From: Actinoplanes xinjiangensis
GTDB lineage: Bacteria; Actinomycetota; Actinomycetes; Mycobacteriales; Micromonosporaceae
Assembly (NCBI RefSeq): GCF_003148685.1
Contig: NZ_QGGR01000011.1
Span: 124,001 to 188,000, forward strand
Direction: 5' to 3'
DNA: 64,000 nucleotides
Part shown: one piece after another, positions 18,032 through 27,137 of the stretch
Layout of the letters: every line of letters begins with the position of its first letter
How positions within the stretch are numbered: the stretch's first letter is position 1
The notes under the pieces: generated by a model
Databases searched by the model: none
Seen by the model: only the letters and a program-made list of their open reading frames with translations
What the model was told of the DNA's origin: nothing
Program-made: the position numbers and the translations under genes

Positions 18032-21000
18032 TGCGGATCACCGCGATCGAGGGCACCGATCTGTTTCACGGCCCGGCCGCCGCACCCCGGCAGGTCGTCC
18101 GGGTCACCGTCGTCGCCACGACGGCGACACACCCTTTCCGGGTACGGGTGGAGGGCGCCTCCGTCCGTACCCCCGAGGTGACCCTCACCGCCGGGATGGC
18201 CGCCGGCGAGCAGCGCACCGTCGAGGTCGGCGTCCTCGTCTCCGCCCCGGCTGCCGAAGGCACGCCGTTGCAGGTCACCGCGATCGCCGACACTGACGCC
18301 GGGCCGGTGACCGCCGACGGCCGGTTCCGGGTCGCCGCCACCGGCTGGACCATGTGGATGGTGTCGCACTTCCACTACGACCCGGTCTGGTGGAACACCC
18401 AGCGCGGCTTCACCGAGGTGTGGCAGCAGCTGCCCGACGTGCCCAAGGCCGACAAGCTCCGCCCGGCGTTCGTGCGGACCGCGTTCGACCTGGTCCGCGC
18501 CCACATCGACGCGGCCCGCCTGGACGACGACTACCGGTTCGTGCTCGCCGAGATCGACTACCTGAAGCCCTACTGGGACGTGTTCCCCGAGGACCGCGAG
18601 GACCTGCGCCGCATGCTGCGCGAGGGCCGGGTCGAGCTGGTCGGCGGCATGTACAACGAGCCGAACACCAACCTCACCCACCCCGAATCGACGATCCGCA
18701 ACACCGGCTTCGGCCTCGAATACCAGCGCGACGTCCTCGGCGGCGACCCACGGACCGGGTGGATGGTCGACGTGTTCGGCCACGACCCGGCGTTCCCCGG
18801 CCTGATGGCCGACGCCGGGCTGACGTCCAACTCGTGGGCGCGCGGGCCGTTCCACCACATCGGCCCGCGACGGCACACCGGCGACATCACCCGGATGCAG
18901 TTCCCCAGCGAGTTCGAGTGGATCTCACCGAGCGGGCGGGGGCTGCTCACCGCCTACATGGCCAACCACTACGTCGCCGGGTGGGACGTCGAGCGCAAGG
19001 AGACCCTCGAGGAGGCGCTCGCCGAGGCCTACGCCCAGTACCGATCGCTGCGGCAGGTCGCCGCCACCCCCAACGTGATGCTGCCGGTCGGGCACGACCA
19101 CAACATCCCGTCCCGGTGGTGCACCGAGATCCACCGGGAATGGGCGAAACGCTACGTGTGGCCGCGTTTCGTGATGGGCCTGCCCCGGGACTTCTTCGCC
19201 GCCGTGCGGTCCTCGTCCCCGCGCCTGTCCCCGCAGACCCGCGACATGAACCCGGTCTACACCGGCAAGGACGTCTCCTACATCGACACCAAACAGGCGC
19301 AGCGGGCCATCGAGACGATCGTCCTCGACGCCGAACGCCTCGGCACCCTCGCCGCACTCCTCGGCACCGGGTATCCACGGTCGCAACTGGACAAGGCCTG
19401 GCGGCTGCTCGCGTACGGCGCCCACCACGACGCCGTCACCGGGACCGAATCCGATCAGGTCTACCTCGACCTGCTCGCCGGCTGGCGGGAGGCCTTCGAA
19501 CTGGGCGCGGCGGCCCGCCGGTCGGCCGTCACCGGGCTCGCCGCACGGGCCGACACGCTCGGCGCGGGGCAGGCGGTCCTGGTCGCCAACCCGCTGTCCT
19601 GGCCGCGCGGCGGCGTCGCCCGGATCGACGTCACCTTCCCGGCGCCCGGCCCGTCCTCGCTGACCGTTTCCGACGATGAGGGGGCGCTGGTGCCCGCGGT
19701 CGTGTCGGCGGTGACCCGCCACCCGGACGGCAGCATCGCCGCCGCCTCGCTCACGGCGGTCGCCCGCGACGTCCCCGCCCTCGGCTACCAGGTCTGGCAC
19801 GTCCGGCCCGCTCCCGCTCCGGTCCCTTCCGTGCCGGCCCCTTCCGCGCCGATTTCTCTCGCGCCGGCCTCTTCCGCGCCGGTCTCTCCGGCGTCGGCCT
19901 CCTCCGCGGCGCCGGCCTCGGTCACCGTCTGGCGGGCGGCGGCGGGTGATGCCGTCATCCGCAACGACCGCTTCGAGGTACGTGCGGACGCCGACCGTGG
20001 TGGTGCCCTGACCGCCATCATCGACCGGCGTACCGGACGACAGCTGCTGCGGCCGGGTGGCCTGGGCGGCGAACTGGTCGTCCAGGAGGAGTATCCCGAC
20101 CATCCCCACTGGGGCGAGGGCCCGTGGCACCTGCTCCCGAAAGGCCCCGGCCGCGGCCTCGCCGATCGGCCCGCCACGGTCCGTGTCGAACACAGCCCCG
20201 CCGGCAGCCGGCTGATCACCGAGACCGGCATCGACGACCTGCGGATCACCCGCGAGGTCACCCTGTGGTCCGGCAGCGACCGCATCGACTTCCACACCCA
20301 CGTCGACGGCTCGATCGGGCAGGACCGCCTGCTCCGCGTCCGGTTCGACCTCGACCTGCCCGGCGCTCAGCCGGTGTCCGAGGTCGGGTTCGCCGCGATC
20401 GGCCGCTCGTTCGGCTTCCCCGCGCTCGACGCCGCCGAAAGCCTGTGGACCCTCGACAACCCGGCACACACCTGGGCCGCCCTGTCCACCACCGCCCGGA
20501 TCCGCTTCACCGGGATCGTTCCCGGTGTCACCGCCGGTGCCGTTCCGGGTGCGGTACCCGGCGCTGCCGCCGGTGCTGTTCCCGGTGTCGCTTTCGGTGT
20601 CGCCGAGGTCGTCAGTGACCAGGATCCGCGGGATCTGGTGGTGGCGCTGGTCCGGCAGGGTGTCACAGCGACCGCCGGCCGCCCCGACGGCCCTCGCTAC
20701 GGCGCACTCGACGCCGACTCCAACCTGCCCGACATCCGGATCGCCGTCGGCGACACCACGTTCACCGCCGCGGTACTCGCCTCCGCCGATCCGTCCTCCG
20801 CGGCCCTGCTCGCCGCCACCGGCCGGGTGTATGTGCCACCGGTCCGCCCGCTGGACGAGACATGGGTGCCCGACGCCGACCTCCGGGGCGTACGCGACCT
20901 GCCCGTCCTGATCGTCACCGACGCCGCCCTGCCCGGCCTGATCGCCGACCTGGACGACGCCGAGATCACCGTCGACCAGGCCATGACCGGTGGGTTCACC

Positions 21001-22266
21001 GACTACTCGGTGGCTCTGATCAACCACGGCACACCGGGCTTCGTCGCCGCCCGCGACGGTTCCCTGTACCTGTCCCTGATGCGCGCCTGCACCGGCTGGC
21101 CCAGCGGCGTCTGGATCGACGGCCCCCGCCGTACCGTCCCGGACGGTTCCGGGTTCGCCCTCCAGCACTGGACCCACACGTTCCGGTACAGCCTGGCCGC
21201 CGGCCCCGGCGACTGGCGCCGGGCCGGGTTCGTCCGGGCGGGGCAGGAGTCCAACCATCCGCTGATCGCCGCCCCGGTCACGGCGGAACCCGGCGACCTG
21301 CCAGCCCGGCTGTCGCTGGCCTCCGTCGAACCCGCGAACGTCGTACTCAGCGCCCTGAAGATCGACGACGACCAGGTGACCGCCCGGATCTACGAGACCA
21401 GCGGCGCCCCGGCGCGGGCCCGGATCCGCCTGCACGGCGGCCTGTACGACCCCGCGCTGGCCAACGTCCTCGGCGAACCGCAGGCCCCCGCCACCGCCGA
21501 CGGCGACGATGTGACCGCCGACCTGGCCCCCGCCGAGATCGTGACGATCGCCGCCCTGCCCGCCACGCCGCCGGCCATCGCCGCTCCCGCGATGGAGCCG
21601 GTCCAGCCGGTCTTCACCCGCTACTGGCTGCACAACAAGGGCCCGGCCCCGCTGAACGACCTGCCGGTGACCGTCCACCTGTCCAGCACACCCGGAACAG
21701 CCCGGATCACCGTCTCCACCAGCACGATCGCCGCCGCCGGAACGGTCGAGCTGGAGATCCCGCCGGGTGTCACGGTCACTCCCGCCGGGCCCTACCCCTA
21801 CGACCTGCCACCCGACGGCCACCACCACGTCGATCTGACCGTGACCGGGAACGGCCGGATCACCGCCCGCATCCGTGACCCGCACGGCCAGCTCCTGGAG
21901 GACGTCTCCACCCTCGCCAAGGCCGGCCCGTCCGCGGTTCTGTCCCCACCGGCGGTGGCGGTGCCGCCGGGGTCCATCGTCACCCTGTCGCTGCACCTGC
22001 ACAACCCGACCGACGCACCACTGCGGGGCGAGGCCCAGTTGCTGTCCCCGTTCGGCACCTGGGGCGACAGCGGCGACGACCTCGACGTCCAGCCGTGGAT
22101 CCAGGGCTACGACCTGCCCGCCGGTGCCGCCACGACCCTCACCTACACCGTCCGGGCCGCACCCACCGCCCGCGCCGGCGCCCACTGGTGGGCCCTGGCC
22201 CGTGTCACGGCCCTCGGCCACGTCACCTACACCGCCACCGTCCCGCTGGCGGTCCGGAACCCGTGA
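18031..22266 (+). CDS. GH38 alpha-mannosidase, very long, with additional beta domains
   Basis: A 1411-residue cytoplasmic enzyme (no signal peptide). Residues about 1-105 form an extra beta domain. The GH38 catalytic domain follows with the zinc site HFHYDPVWW, the nucleophile region MVDVFGHDPAFPG and the family signature AYGAHHDAVTGTESDQ. A beta-sandwich domain follows, interrupted by a Pro/Ala/Ser-rich linker (about residues 591-630) and an elastin-like insert of VPG/AGA repeats (about residues 829-855). The last 250 residues are immunoglobulin-like NEW3-type domains (PPGSIVTLSLHLHNPTDAPL). Typical bacterial GH38 proteins are 850-1050 residues, so this one is unusually extended. It should remove alpha-linked mannose from an oligosaccharide brought in by the upstream importer. 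Confidence 0.9.
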   Translation: MRITAIEGTDLFHGPAAAPRQVVRVTVVATTATHPFRVRVEGASVRTPEVTLTAGMAAGEQRTVEVGVLVSAPAAEGTPLQVTAIADTDAGPVTADGRFRVAATGWTMWMVSHFHYDPVWWNTQRGFTEVWQQLPDVPKADKLRPAFVRTAFDLVRAHIDAARLDDDYRFVLAEIDYLKPYWDVFPEDREDLRRMLREGRVELVGGMYNEPNTNLTHPESTIRNTGFGLEYQRDVLGGDPRTGWMVDVFGHDPAFPGLMADAGLTSNSWARGPFHHIGPRRHTGDITRMQFPSEFEWISPSGRGLLTAYMANHYVAGWDVERKETLEEALAEAYAQYRSLRQVAATPNVMLPVGHDHNIPSRWCTEIHREWAKRYVWPRFVMGLPRDFFAAVRSSSPRLSPQTRDMNPVYTGKDVSYIDTKQAQRAIETIVLDAERLGTLAALLGTGYPRSQLDKAWRLLAYGAHHDAVTGTESDQVYLDLLAGWREAFELGAAARRSAVTGLAARADTLGAGQAVLVANPLSWPRGGVARIDVTFPAPGPSSLTVSDDEGALVPAVVSAVTRHPDGSIAAASLTAVARDVPALGYQVWHVRPAPAPVPSVPAPSAPISLAPASSAPVSPASASSAAPASVTVWRAAAGDAVIRNDRFEVRADADRGGALTAIIDRRTGRQLLRPGGLGGELVVQEEYPDHPHWGEGPWHLLPKGPGRGLADRPATVRVEHSPAGSRLITETGIDDLRITREVTLWSGSDRIDFHTHVDGSIGQDRLLRVRFDLDLPGAQPVSEVGFAAIGRSFGFPALDAAESLWTLDNPAHTWAALSTTARIRFTGIVPGVTAGAVPGAVPGAAAGAVPGVAFGVAEVVSDQDPRDLVVALVRQGVTATAGRPDGPRYGALDADSNLPDIRIAVGDTTFTAAVLASADPSSAALLAATGRVYVPPVRPLDETWVPDADLRGVRDLPVLIVTDAALPGLIADLDDAEITVDQAMTGGFTDYSVALINHGTPGFVAARDGSLYLSLMRACTGWPSGVWIDGPRRTVPDGSGFALQHWTHTFRYSLAAGPGDWRRAGFVRAGQESNHPLIAAPVTAEPGDLPARLSLASVEPANVVLSALKIDDDQVTARIYETSGAPARARIRLHGGLYDPALANVLGEPQAPATADGDDVTADLAPAEIVTIAALPATPPAIAAPAMEPVQPVFTRYWLHNKGPAPLNDLPVTVHLSSTPGTARITVSTSTIAAAGTVELEIPPGVTVTPAGPYPYDLPPDGHHHVDLTVTGNGRITARIRDPHGQLLEDVSTLAKAGPSAVLSPPAVAVPPGSIVTLSLHLHNPTDAPLRGEAQLLSPFGTWGDSGDDLDVQPWIQGYDLPAGAATTLTYTVRAAPTARAGAHWWALARVTALGHVTYTATVPLAVRNP

Positions 22267-22415
22267 GCCGTCGTTCCCGGGCGTCACGGGTGATGATGCG
22301 GCTCGCGAGGCGGTGATCGCCCGGCGACCTGAGCGTGCGGTGGGCACGTCCTTCCATACGGGACCTCGGAATGGGTCTTTCTGGGGTGGACAGTTTCGGT
22401 CATGCTGGCGTGGTG

Positions 22416-23135
22416 ATGACGTGGTACTCGAGTTTCGAGTTCTGGTGTGCGACCGCGATCCTGCTCTACTGCCTGATCCGTCTGACGAAAGTGCAGGCCT
22501 GGTGGCGGGGTGAGTGGAGCTCCAGCCGGATCCGCTGGCGGGACCGCGCCTGGCTGATGATCGTCATCAGCGTCGCGATGCTCATGACCACGCTCATGAT
22601 CATCTTTCCGCTCGACCCGGACACCGCACCGCCGGCACTGCTCCTGCTCGGCCGTTCGCTGATCATCCTGTCGGCCGTCCTCTTCCTGACCGTCCCGCTG
22701 GTGGGCTGGGTCTCCGCCCTCGACTTCGCGGTGCCGCCGCACCTGCGCACGGGCGCGCCGCCCTGGACGATCCGGCCCGCACGCCCCGCCGGGGCCCGTC
22801 CGGCACCGCGCCTGGGGCCGCCGGTTCCGGGCCGGACGGCGATCCGCTTCCACCGCCCGGCGGTCAGGTTCAAGGATCGTTTCCGGGCATATCGTCTGGA
22901 GATCGACGGCGAGACGGTCGGCGAGATCCGGCACGGCGGCGAGGTCACCATCGTCACGACACCGGGCACCCGGACGGTACGGGCCCTCATCGACTGGATG
23001 GAGAGCCCGCCACTGACCGTCACCGTGCAGCCGGGCCGTACCGTGACGGTCCTCGTCGAACCCGGTGACGTGTCCGGATTGGATGCGATGCAACCCCGCG
23101 AGGACTACCTGTTCCTCAGCGTGGACGAGCGCTGA
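22416..23135 (+). CDS. Membrane protein with three helices and a C-terminal beta domain
   Basis: The product has 239 residues from ATG 22416; GTG 22413 and ATG 22371 are in-frame alternatives, and none has a good ribosome site. Three hydrophobic segments lie at about residues 7-24, 44-65 and 75-105, followed by a Pro/Arg-rich linker. The last about 80 residues are a compact beta domain (YRLEIDGETVGEIRHGGEVTI ... LTVTVQPGRTVTVLVEPGD) that resembles PEGA-like or small carbohydrate-contact domains. I do not recognise the family. It stands alone, convergent with the hydrolase on its right. Confidence 0.65.
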   Translation: MTWYSSFEFWCATAILLYCLIRLTKVQAWWRGEWSSSRIRWRDRAWLMIVISVAMLMTTLMIIFPLDPDTAPPALLLLGRSLIILSAVLFLTVPLVGWVSALDFAVPPHLRTGAPPWTIRPARPAGARPAPRLGPPVPGRTAIRFHRPAVRFKDRFRAYRLEIDGETVGEIRHGGEVTIVTTPGTRTVRALIDWMESPPLTVTVQPGRTVTVLVEPGDVSGLDAMQPREDYLFLSVDER

Positions 23136-23175
23136 TCACCGTCGTACCCGGGCCGGGCATCTGATCCGTTGATCG

Positions 23176-24258
23176 TCAGGGCTGGAAGGTGACCTCGGGG
23201 TAACGCGGTGACGGCCGGTCGAGGAGCCCGCCGCCGCGCTGTCGCAGGTGCCGGTCGAAGAACGCCCGCACGTAGGTGCGCTGGATCGCGATCGACCGGT
23301 GCGCGCCGATCGTCCCGACCACCGGCTCGACCTGCTCGGCCGGCAGCCCCAGTTGCGGGAGCAGCGCCTGATGGTCGGTGAACGACAGGTGCGCCGAACC
23401 CGCGATCTCCAGCCGGTATCGCGGCCCCCGCAGCCGGTCCCACAGACGGGTCCAGGTCTCGTCCTGTTCGCCGTGTGAGTCTGATCCGAACAGCAGGAAC
23501 GGCCGGTTCAGCTTGGAGCCGAGGACCGGGCCGACGACGCTGCCGTCCAGGTTGATCCCGGCCCGCACCCGCCGGTCGGCGTGCATCACCCCGGCGGCCG
23601 TGGCCCCGCCCATCGACGCGCCGAACATGCCGACCCGGGACAGGTCCATGGTCGCGGCCAGCGGCATCCGGCCCAGCTGGTCGAGGACGAACCGGGTGTC
23701 CCGGACCCGCACGTCGAGCACCTTCTCGAGCAGCTTCTCCTCCTCCCCGGGTGAGGCCGGCGGTGCGACGGCCCCGGTGGCGATCCGCCCGTCCGGGAAC
23801 TCGACGAGACCGGCGTCATGGGTGTGGTCGATCGTGACGACCACGTAGCCGTGGCCGGCCAGGTCCTCGACGAGCGTCGTGCCGCTGGTGCGCTCGAGCC
23901 CGAAGCCGGGGGAGTAGAGGATCACCGGATGCCGGCCCGCCGCCGGTGGTGCCCCGAGGTGACCGTGGGTGACCGGTAGCGCGTACGGGCTGCCCGGCGG
24001 GTTGATGCGGGCGGCGATCCCGGGCGACACCCAGTCGGCGCGCTGGTGGCCGCGGACGGTCCGGGCCGGGTACCAGATCGACACCATCAGCTCACGGTTC
24101 TTCTCGGTGGCCACCCACGGGTCCGGCCGGGAGCGGTCGATCAGGTGGGCCGTGACCGTGCCGATGCGGGCCGGGCCGGTCGGCGGCGGCAGCGACAGCG
24201 GGGTGACGGCCGGTACCGGCGTGGCGGCGAGGACCAGGGAGAGCAACGCTTTCAGCAT
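23176..24258 (-). CDS. Secreted alpha/beta hydrolase, PAF-acetylhydrolase/dienelactone-like
   Basis: A 360-residue protein with a short Sec signal (MLKALLSLVLAATPVPAVT). The nucleophile elbow is GMFGASMGGATA, the oxyanion strand HPVILYSPGFGLER is intact, and a catalytic His is probable in GSAHLSFTD. The layout (VSIWYPAR near the N-terminus) is that of platelet-activating-factor acetylhydrolase-like lipases. It probably cleaves short acyl esters or lipids outside the cell. ATG 24258 is the start that yields the signal peptide. It is divergent from the small membrane protein at 24396. Confidence 0.78.
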   Translation of the reverse strand: MLKALLSLVLAATPVPAVTPLSLPPPTGPARIGTVTAHLIDRSRPDPWVATEKNRELMVSIWYPARTVRGHQRADWVSPGIAARINPPGSPYALPVTHGHLGAPPAAGRHPVILYSPGFGLERTSGTTLVEDLAGHGYVVVTIDHTHDAGLVEFPDGRIATGAVAPPASPGEEEKLLEKVLDVRVRDTRFVLDQLGRMPLAATMDLSRVGMFGASMGGATAAGVMHADRRVRAGINLDGSVVGPVLGSKLNRPFLLFGSDSHGEQDETWTRLWDRLRGPRYRLEIAGSAHLSFTDHQALLPQLGLPAEQVEPVVGTIGAHRSIAIQRTYVRAFFDRHLRQRGGGLLDRPSPRYPEVTFQP

Positions 24259-24395
24259 GCCCCGAGTCTTCGGCCCGCCGGTCGGCCCCGGGTAGTCGCA
24301 CCGGTCACCGGTTCGACGTGCGTTCCACACGGTCCGGGCACTGCGAAACGCATCGTGGGCCCCCTGTGGACTCCTTGCGCGGCACGACGAGAATC

Positions 24396-25115
24396 GTGAT
24401 CGTGAGTGCCGAGCTGCCGCCTTTACCCGCCCGCCTGCGCCTGATCGCGTGGTGCACGGCGCCGGTGCTGCCGGCCGCCCTGGGGAGCCTTCTCGCCTGG
24501 CCGGGCTGGGCCGTCGCCCTCGTGATCGTCCTCGTGGCGTTCCTCGTCGGCATCCTGCGGTCCACCCCGGCCAACGGCAGGAAGTCCGCCGCCAAGCCCG
24601 GATGGCGCCGCCTGCTCGGCCTCGTGCTGTACACGGCGGTGTTCGTGTGCACGGTGGCCACCTTCCACGCCGCACGCCTGACCGTCCTCGACCTGGCGGG
24701 CCGGCCCACCACGGTCGAGGTCGACTACGTGGAGACGAACCAGAGAACCTTCCGCGGCGGCCGGACCGACACCTACTACTGCTTCCACCTGCGCCGCCCC
24801 GACGGCTCCCCGGTCACCGGCAGCATCTGCCGCGACGGCCGGGACTACTCACGCGGGGTGCCGCTCCAGGTGCTGGCCGAGCCCACCGGCCTGGTCGCCC
24901 CGGAGACGCCGGACGCGGTCGCCCGGGCGGTACTGCCGCGCAGCATCGCCCTCGGCGCGTTCGTCGTGATCTGCCTGGCCGCCCTGTCCGGAGGTGGTCC
25001 GGCAGGTCCGCAGCGGCCTCCGGTCCCACCCGGACGGTACGGCCGCTGGCGTCCCTCGCCACCAAGACCGCGCCGCACCCGCGGCTCCCGCCCCCGCAAG
25101 GGTGGCCGCCGCTGA
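24396..25115 (+). CDS. Hypothetical membrane protein
   Basis: The product has about 239 residues; GTG 24396 and GTG 24402 are both plausible starts. There are two N-terminal hydrophobic segments (CTAPVLPAALGSLLAW and VALVIVLVAFLVGIL), a third (LLGLVLYTAVFVCTVATFHAA), and one near the C-terminus (SIALGAFVVICLAAL), then an Arg/Pro-rich basic tail. Between helices 3 and 4 a soluble loop contains two cysteines (YYCFHLRRPDGSPVTGSICRDG) that could form a disulfide outside the cell. No family was recognised. Confidence 0.6.
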   Translation: MIVSAELPPLPARLRLIAWCTAPVLPAALGSLLAWPGWAVALVIVLVAFLVGILRSTPANGRKSAAKPGWRRLLGLVLYTAVFVCTVATFHAARLTVLDLAGRPTTVEVDYVETNQRTFRGGRTDTYYCFHLRRPDGSPVTGSICRDGRDYSRGVPLQVLAEPTGLVAPETPDAVARAVLPRSIALGAFVVICLAALSGGGPAGPQRPPVPPGRYGRWRPSPPRPRRTRGSRPRKGGRR

Positions 25116-25200
25116 CCTTTCCCCGGTCGCTCGCCCCGTTCCGGAGGTCTCATCCCGTGTGGACGATGCCCGGCGCGGTCCGGTCGCCGATCCTGACGGC

Positions 25201-25632
25201 ATGGCAGAGAGCAGGCGCGACACGGTCTCCCTTCTCGGGCTCCTGGTGATCGTCGCCGGGGCGGTCCTGGTCGTCGCCGGGGTGGTCACCTGGGCGACGA
25301 TCAGTTCGACCCTGGCCTCTCAGCAGATCACCGTGTCCGAGGATGCGGCGTACTTCGCGGGGCAGCACGTGGACCAGCCGTGGGAGGCCTACGCCGAGGC
25401 GAAGGTGATCGCCGAGCACGCGGGGGAGATCGCCGACGGTAAGACCTACGCCCAGCTGGCCCGCGACGACCCGAACCGGGAGACGGTGATGGACGCCTCG
25501 TTCCTTCAGGCGTCCCTGTTCACCTCGGTCGTCGCCTTCGGCGTCGCGGCGCTGGCGGCCGGCATCGGGATCGTGTTCGTGCTGATCGGCGCGTCCCTGC
25601 GGCGGGTGGCGCCGGTGTCACCCGCCCCTTGA
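25201..25632 (+). CDS. Small two-helix membrane protein
   Basis: The product has 143 residues. Helix 1 is LLGLLVIVAGAVLVVAGVVTWA (about residues 12-33) and helix 2 about residues 104-134. The soluble loop between them has the pattern QQITVSEDAAYFAGQHVDQPWEAYAEA ending in DASFLQASLFTSVVAFG. Proteins of this shape are widespread in actinomycetes, are often mislabelled LigA-like, and have no known function. The ATG follows the previous gene by 85 bases. Confidence 0.68.
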   Translation: MAESRRDTVSLLGLLVIVAGAVLVVAGVVTWATISSTLASQQITVSEDAAYFAGQHVDQPWEAYAEAKVIAEHAGEIADGKTYAQLARDDPNRETVMDASFLQASLFTSVVAFGVAALAAGIGIVFVLIGASLRRVAPVSPAP

Positions 25633-25642
25633 CGCGTTCCCC

Positions 25643-25695
25643 GGTTCCGGAACCTCGCGTTCTTATTGACGTTTGTAAGTTAACTTTCCTAATCT
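25643..25695 (+). promoter_or_regulatory. Chitinase promoter region: GGTTCCGGAACC, TTGACG/TAATCT and AAGTTAACTT
   Basis: The perfect palindrome GGTTCCGGAACC (25643-25654) lies 11 bases before a -35 box TTGACG (25666-25671), and TAATCT (25690-25695) follows after 18 bases. Within the spacer is a second palindrome, AAGTTAACTT (25677-25686), which resembles elements seen before secreted hydrolase genes in related actinomycetes (recollection, not verified). The first palindrome recurs before other secreted carbohydrate-active genes in this window. Confidence 0.6.
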
Positions 25696-25727
25696 TTCAG
25701 GACCCGGACAGAAGGGTCCACATCCCC

Positions 25728-27077
25728 ATGAAGATCAAGAAAGCCCTCGCGGCTGCGCTCACCTTCGCCACCTCGGCGATCGCGCTCGCCGCGCCCCAGC
25801 CCGCGCAGGCCGTGGTGCTGCCCAACGGCTTCAAGAGCGTCGGCTACATGCCGTCGTGGGCCGGCAGCGTCACCAGCGTGCAGTACTCGAAACTGACCCA
25901 CATCAACTACTCGTTCGCGCTGCCCAACGCGAACGGCACCCTGCAACCGATCGAGAACACCGCGAAACTCCAGCAGTTGGTCACCCTCGGCCACCAGAAC
26001 AACGTACGGGTCTCCCTCGCGGTCGGCGGCTGGAACGACGGCAACGACTCCGCGTTCGAGAGCCTCGCCGCCAATGCGGGCACCCGCACCACGTTCGTCA
26101 ACTCACTGATGTCGGTGGTACGCCAGTACAACCTGGACGGCATCGACATGGACTGGGAGTACCCCGATCCCGGTGCGTCGGCGAACAACTACACCGCCCT
26201 GATGGGGCAGCTCAGCACCGCCCTGCACAACGAGGGCAAACTCCTGACCGCGGCGGTCGTCAGCGAGGGCGGCGCCGCGAACGGCGTACAGCCGGCGGTC
26301 TTCGGCTACGTCGACTGGCTGAACATCATGGCCTACGACGGCGGCACCCCGCACGCCAACTACGACTGGTCGATCGCCGCGGCGAACTTCTGGAAGAGCC
26401 GGGGGCTGCCCAAGGCCAAGACCGTGCTCGGGGTGCCGTTCTACAGCCGGCCGGGCTACTACACGTACGGCCAGCTGGTCGCCCTCGACCCGGCCAACGC
26501 CAACCGGGACTGCACCACGGCCGGTGGCGCCCAGCAGTGCTACAACGGGCTGCCCACGATCCGCCGCAAGACCCAGTGGGCGATGGCCAACGCCGGCGGC
26601 ATCATGAACTGGGAGCTGAGCCAGGACGCCACGGGCGCGAACTCGCTGGTCAGCGCCATCTACGAGACGGTGATGAGCGGCAGCGGCCCGGTCGGCCGGA
26701 CCGGGCCGATCACCGGCGTCGGCGGCAGGTGCGTCGACATCGCCGGGGCGAGCAGCGCCAACGGTACGGCCGTCCAGCTCTACGACTGCAACGGCACCAC
26801 GGCGCAGTCCTGGACCGTCGGCACCGACGGCACCGTCCGCGGCCTCGGTAAGTGCCTGGACGTGAACGCGGCCGGCACCGCCAACGGCGCGCTGGTGCAG
26901 ATCTACGACTGCAACGGCACCGGGGCCCAGCAGTGGCAGTCGTCGCCGGACGGCACGCTGCGCAACCCGGCCAGCGGCCGCTGCCTGGACGCGCAGAACA
27001 ACAGCTCCGCCAACGGCACCCGCCTGCAGATCTGGGACTGTTTCGCCGGCACCAACCAGCGGTGGACCCTGCCCTGA
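25728..27077 (+). CDS. Secreted GH18 chitinase with C-terminal ricin-type lectin domain
   Basis: A 449-residue protein. A Sec signal covers about residues 1-30 (cleavage at AQA). The GH18 barrel spans about residues 35-310 with the catalytic DGIDMDWEYP, in which Glu is the proton donor, and the SLAVGGW strand. Residues about 325-449 are a ricin B-type trefoil: three repeats with GxCxD and QxW elements (GRCVDIAGASSANGT, AQSWT; GKCLDVN, AQQWQ; GRCLDAQ, NQRWT). It should hydrolyse chitin or related beta-1,4-GlcNAc polymers, with the lectin tail binding the substrate. ATG 25728 is the first codon of the signal peptide. It is probably monocistronic, ending in a strong hairpin. Confidence 0.92.
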   Translation: MKIKKALAAALTFATSAIALAAPQPAQAVVLPNGFKSVGYMPSWAGSVTSVQYSKLTHINYSFALPNANGTLQPIENTAKLQQLVTLGHQNNVRVSLAVGGWNDGNDSAFESLAANAGTRTTFVNSLMSVVRQYNLDGIDMDWEYPDPGASANNYTALMGQLSTALHNEGKLLTAAVVSEGGAANGVQPAVFGYVDWLNIMAYDGGTPHANYDWSIAAANFWKSRGLPKAKTVLGVPFYSRPGYYTYGQLVALDPANANRDCTTAGGAQQCYNGLPTIRRKTQWAMANAGGIMNWELSQDATGANSLVSAIYETVMSGSGPVGRTGPITGVGGRCVDIAGASSANGTAVQLYDCNGTTAQSWTVGTDGTVRGLGKCLDVNAAGTANGALVQIYDCNGTGAQQWQSSPDGTLRNPASGRCLDAQNNSSANGTRLQIWDCFAGTNQRWTLP

Positions 27078-27088
27078 CGGGTGCACAT

Positions 27089-27120
27089 CCGGCATGCCGA
27101 GTTGCGGCAAGGCATGCCGG
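27089..27120 (+). terminator. Hairpin terminator after the chitinase gene
   Basis: The arms CCGGCATGCC (27089-27098) and GGCATGCCGG (27111-27120) pair perfectly. The 12-base loop can form an inner TTGC/GCAA stem, so nearly the whole segment folds. It starts 12 bases after the stop codon and 18 bases before the next start. Confidence 0.7.
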
Positions 27121-27137
27121 GTGGGTAAAGATGCGCG

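Noticed and set aside
18925..22347. A 1140-codon leftward reading frame opposite the GH38 gene
   Set aside because: It mirrors the third-position G/C bias of the mannosidase; its product is Gly/Arg/Val-rich without any domain, while the sense frame has clear GH38 motifs.
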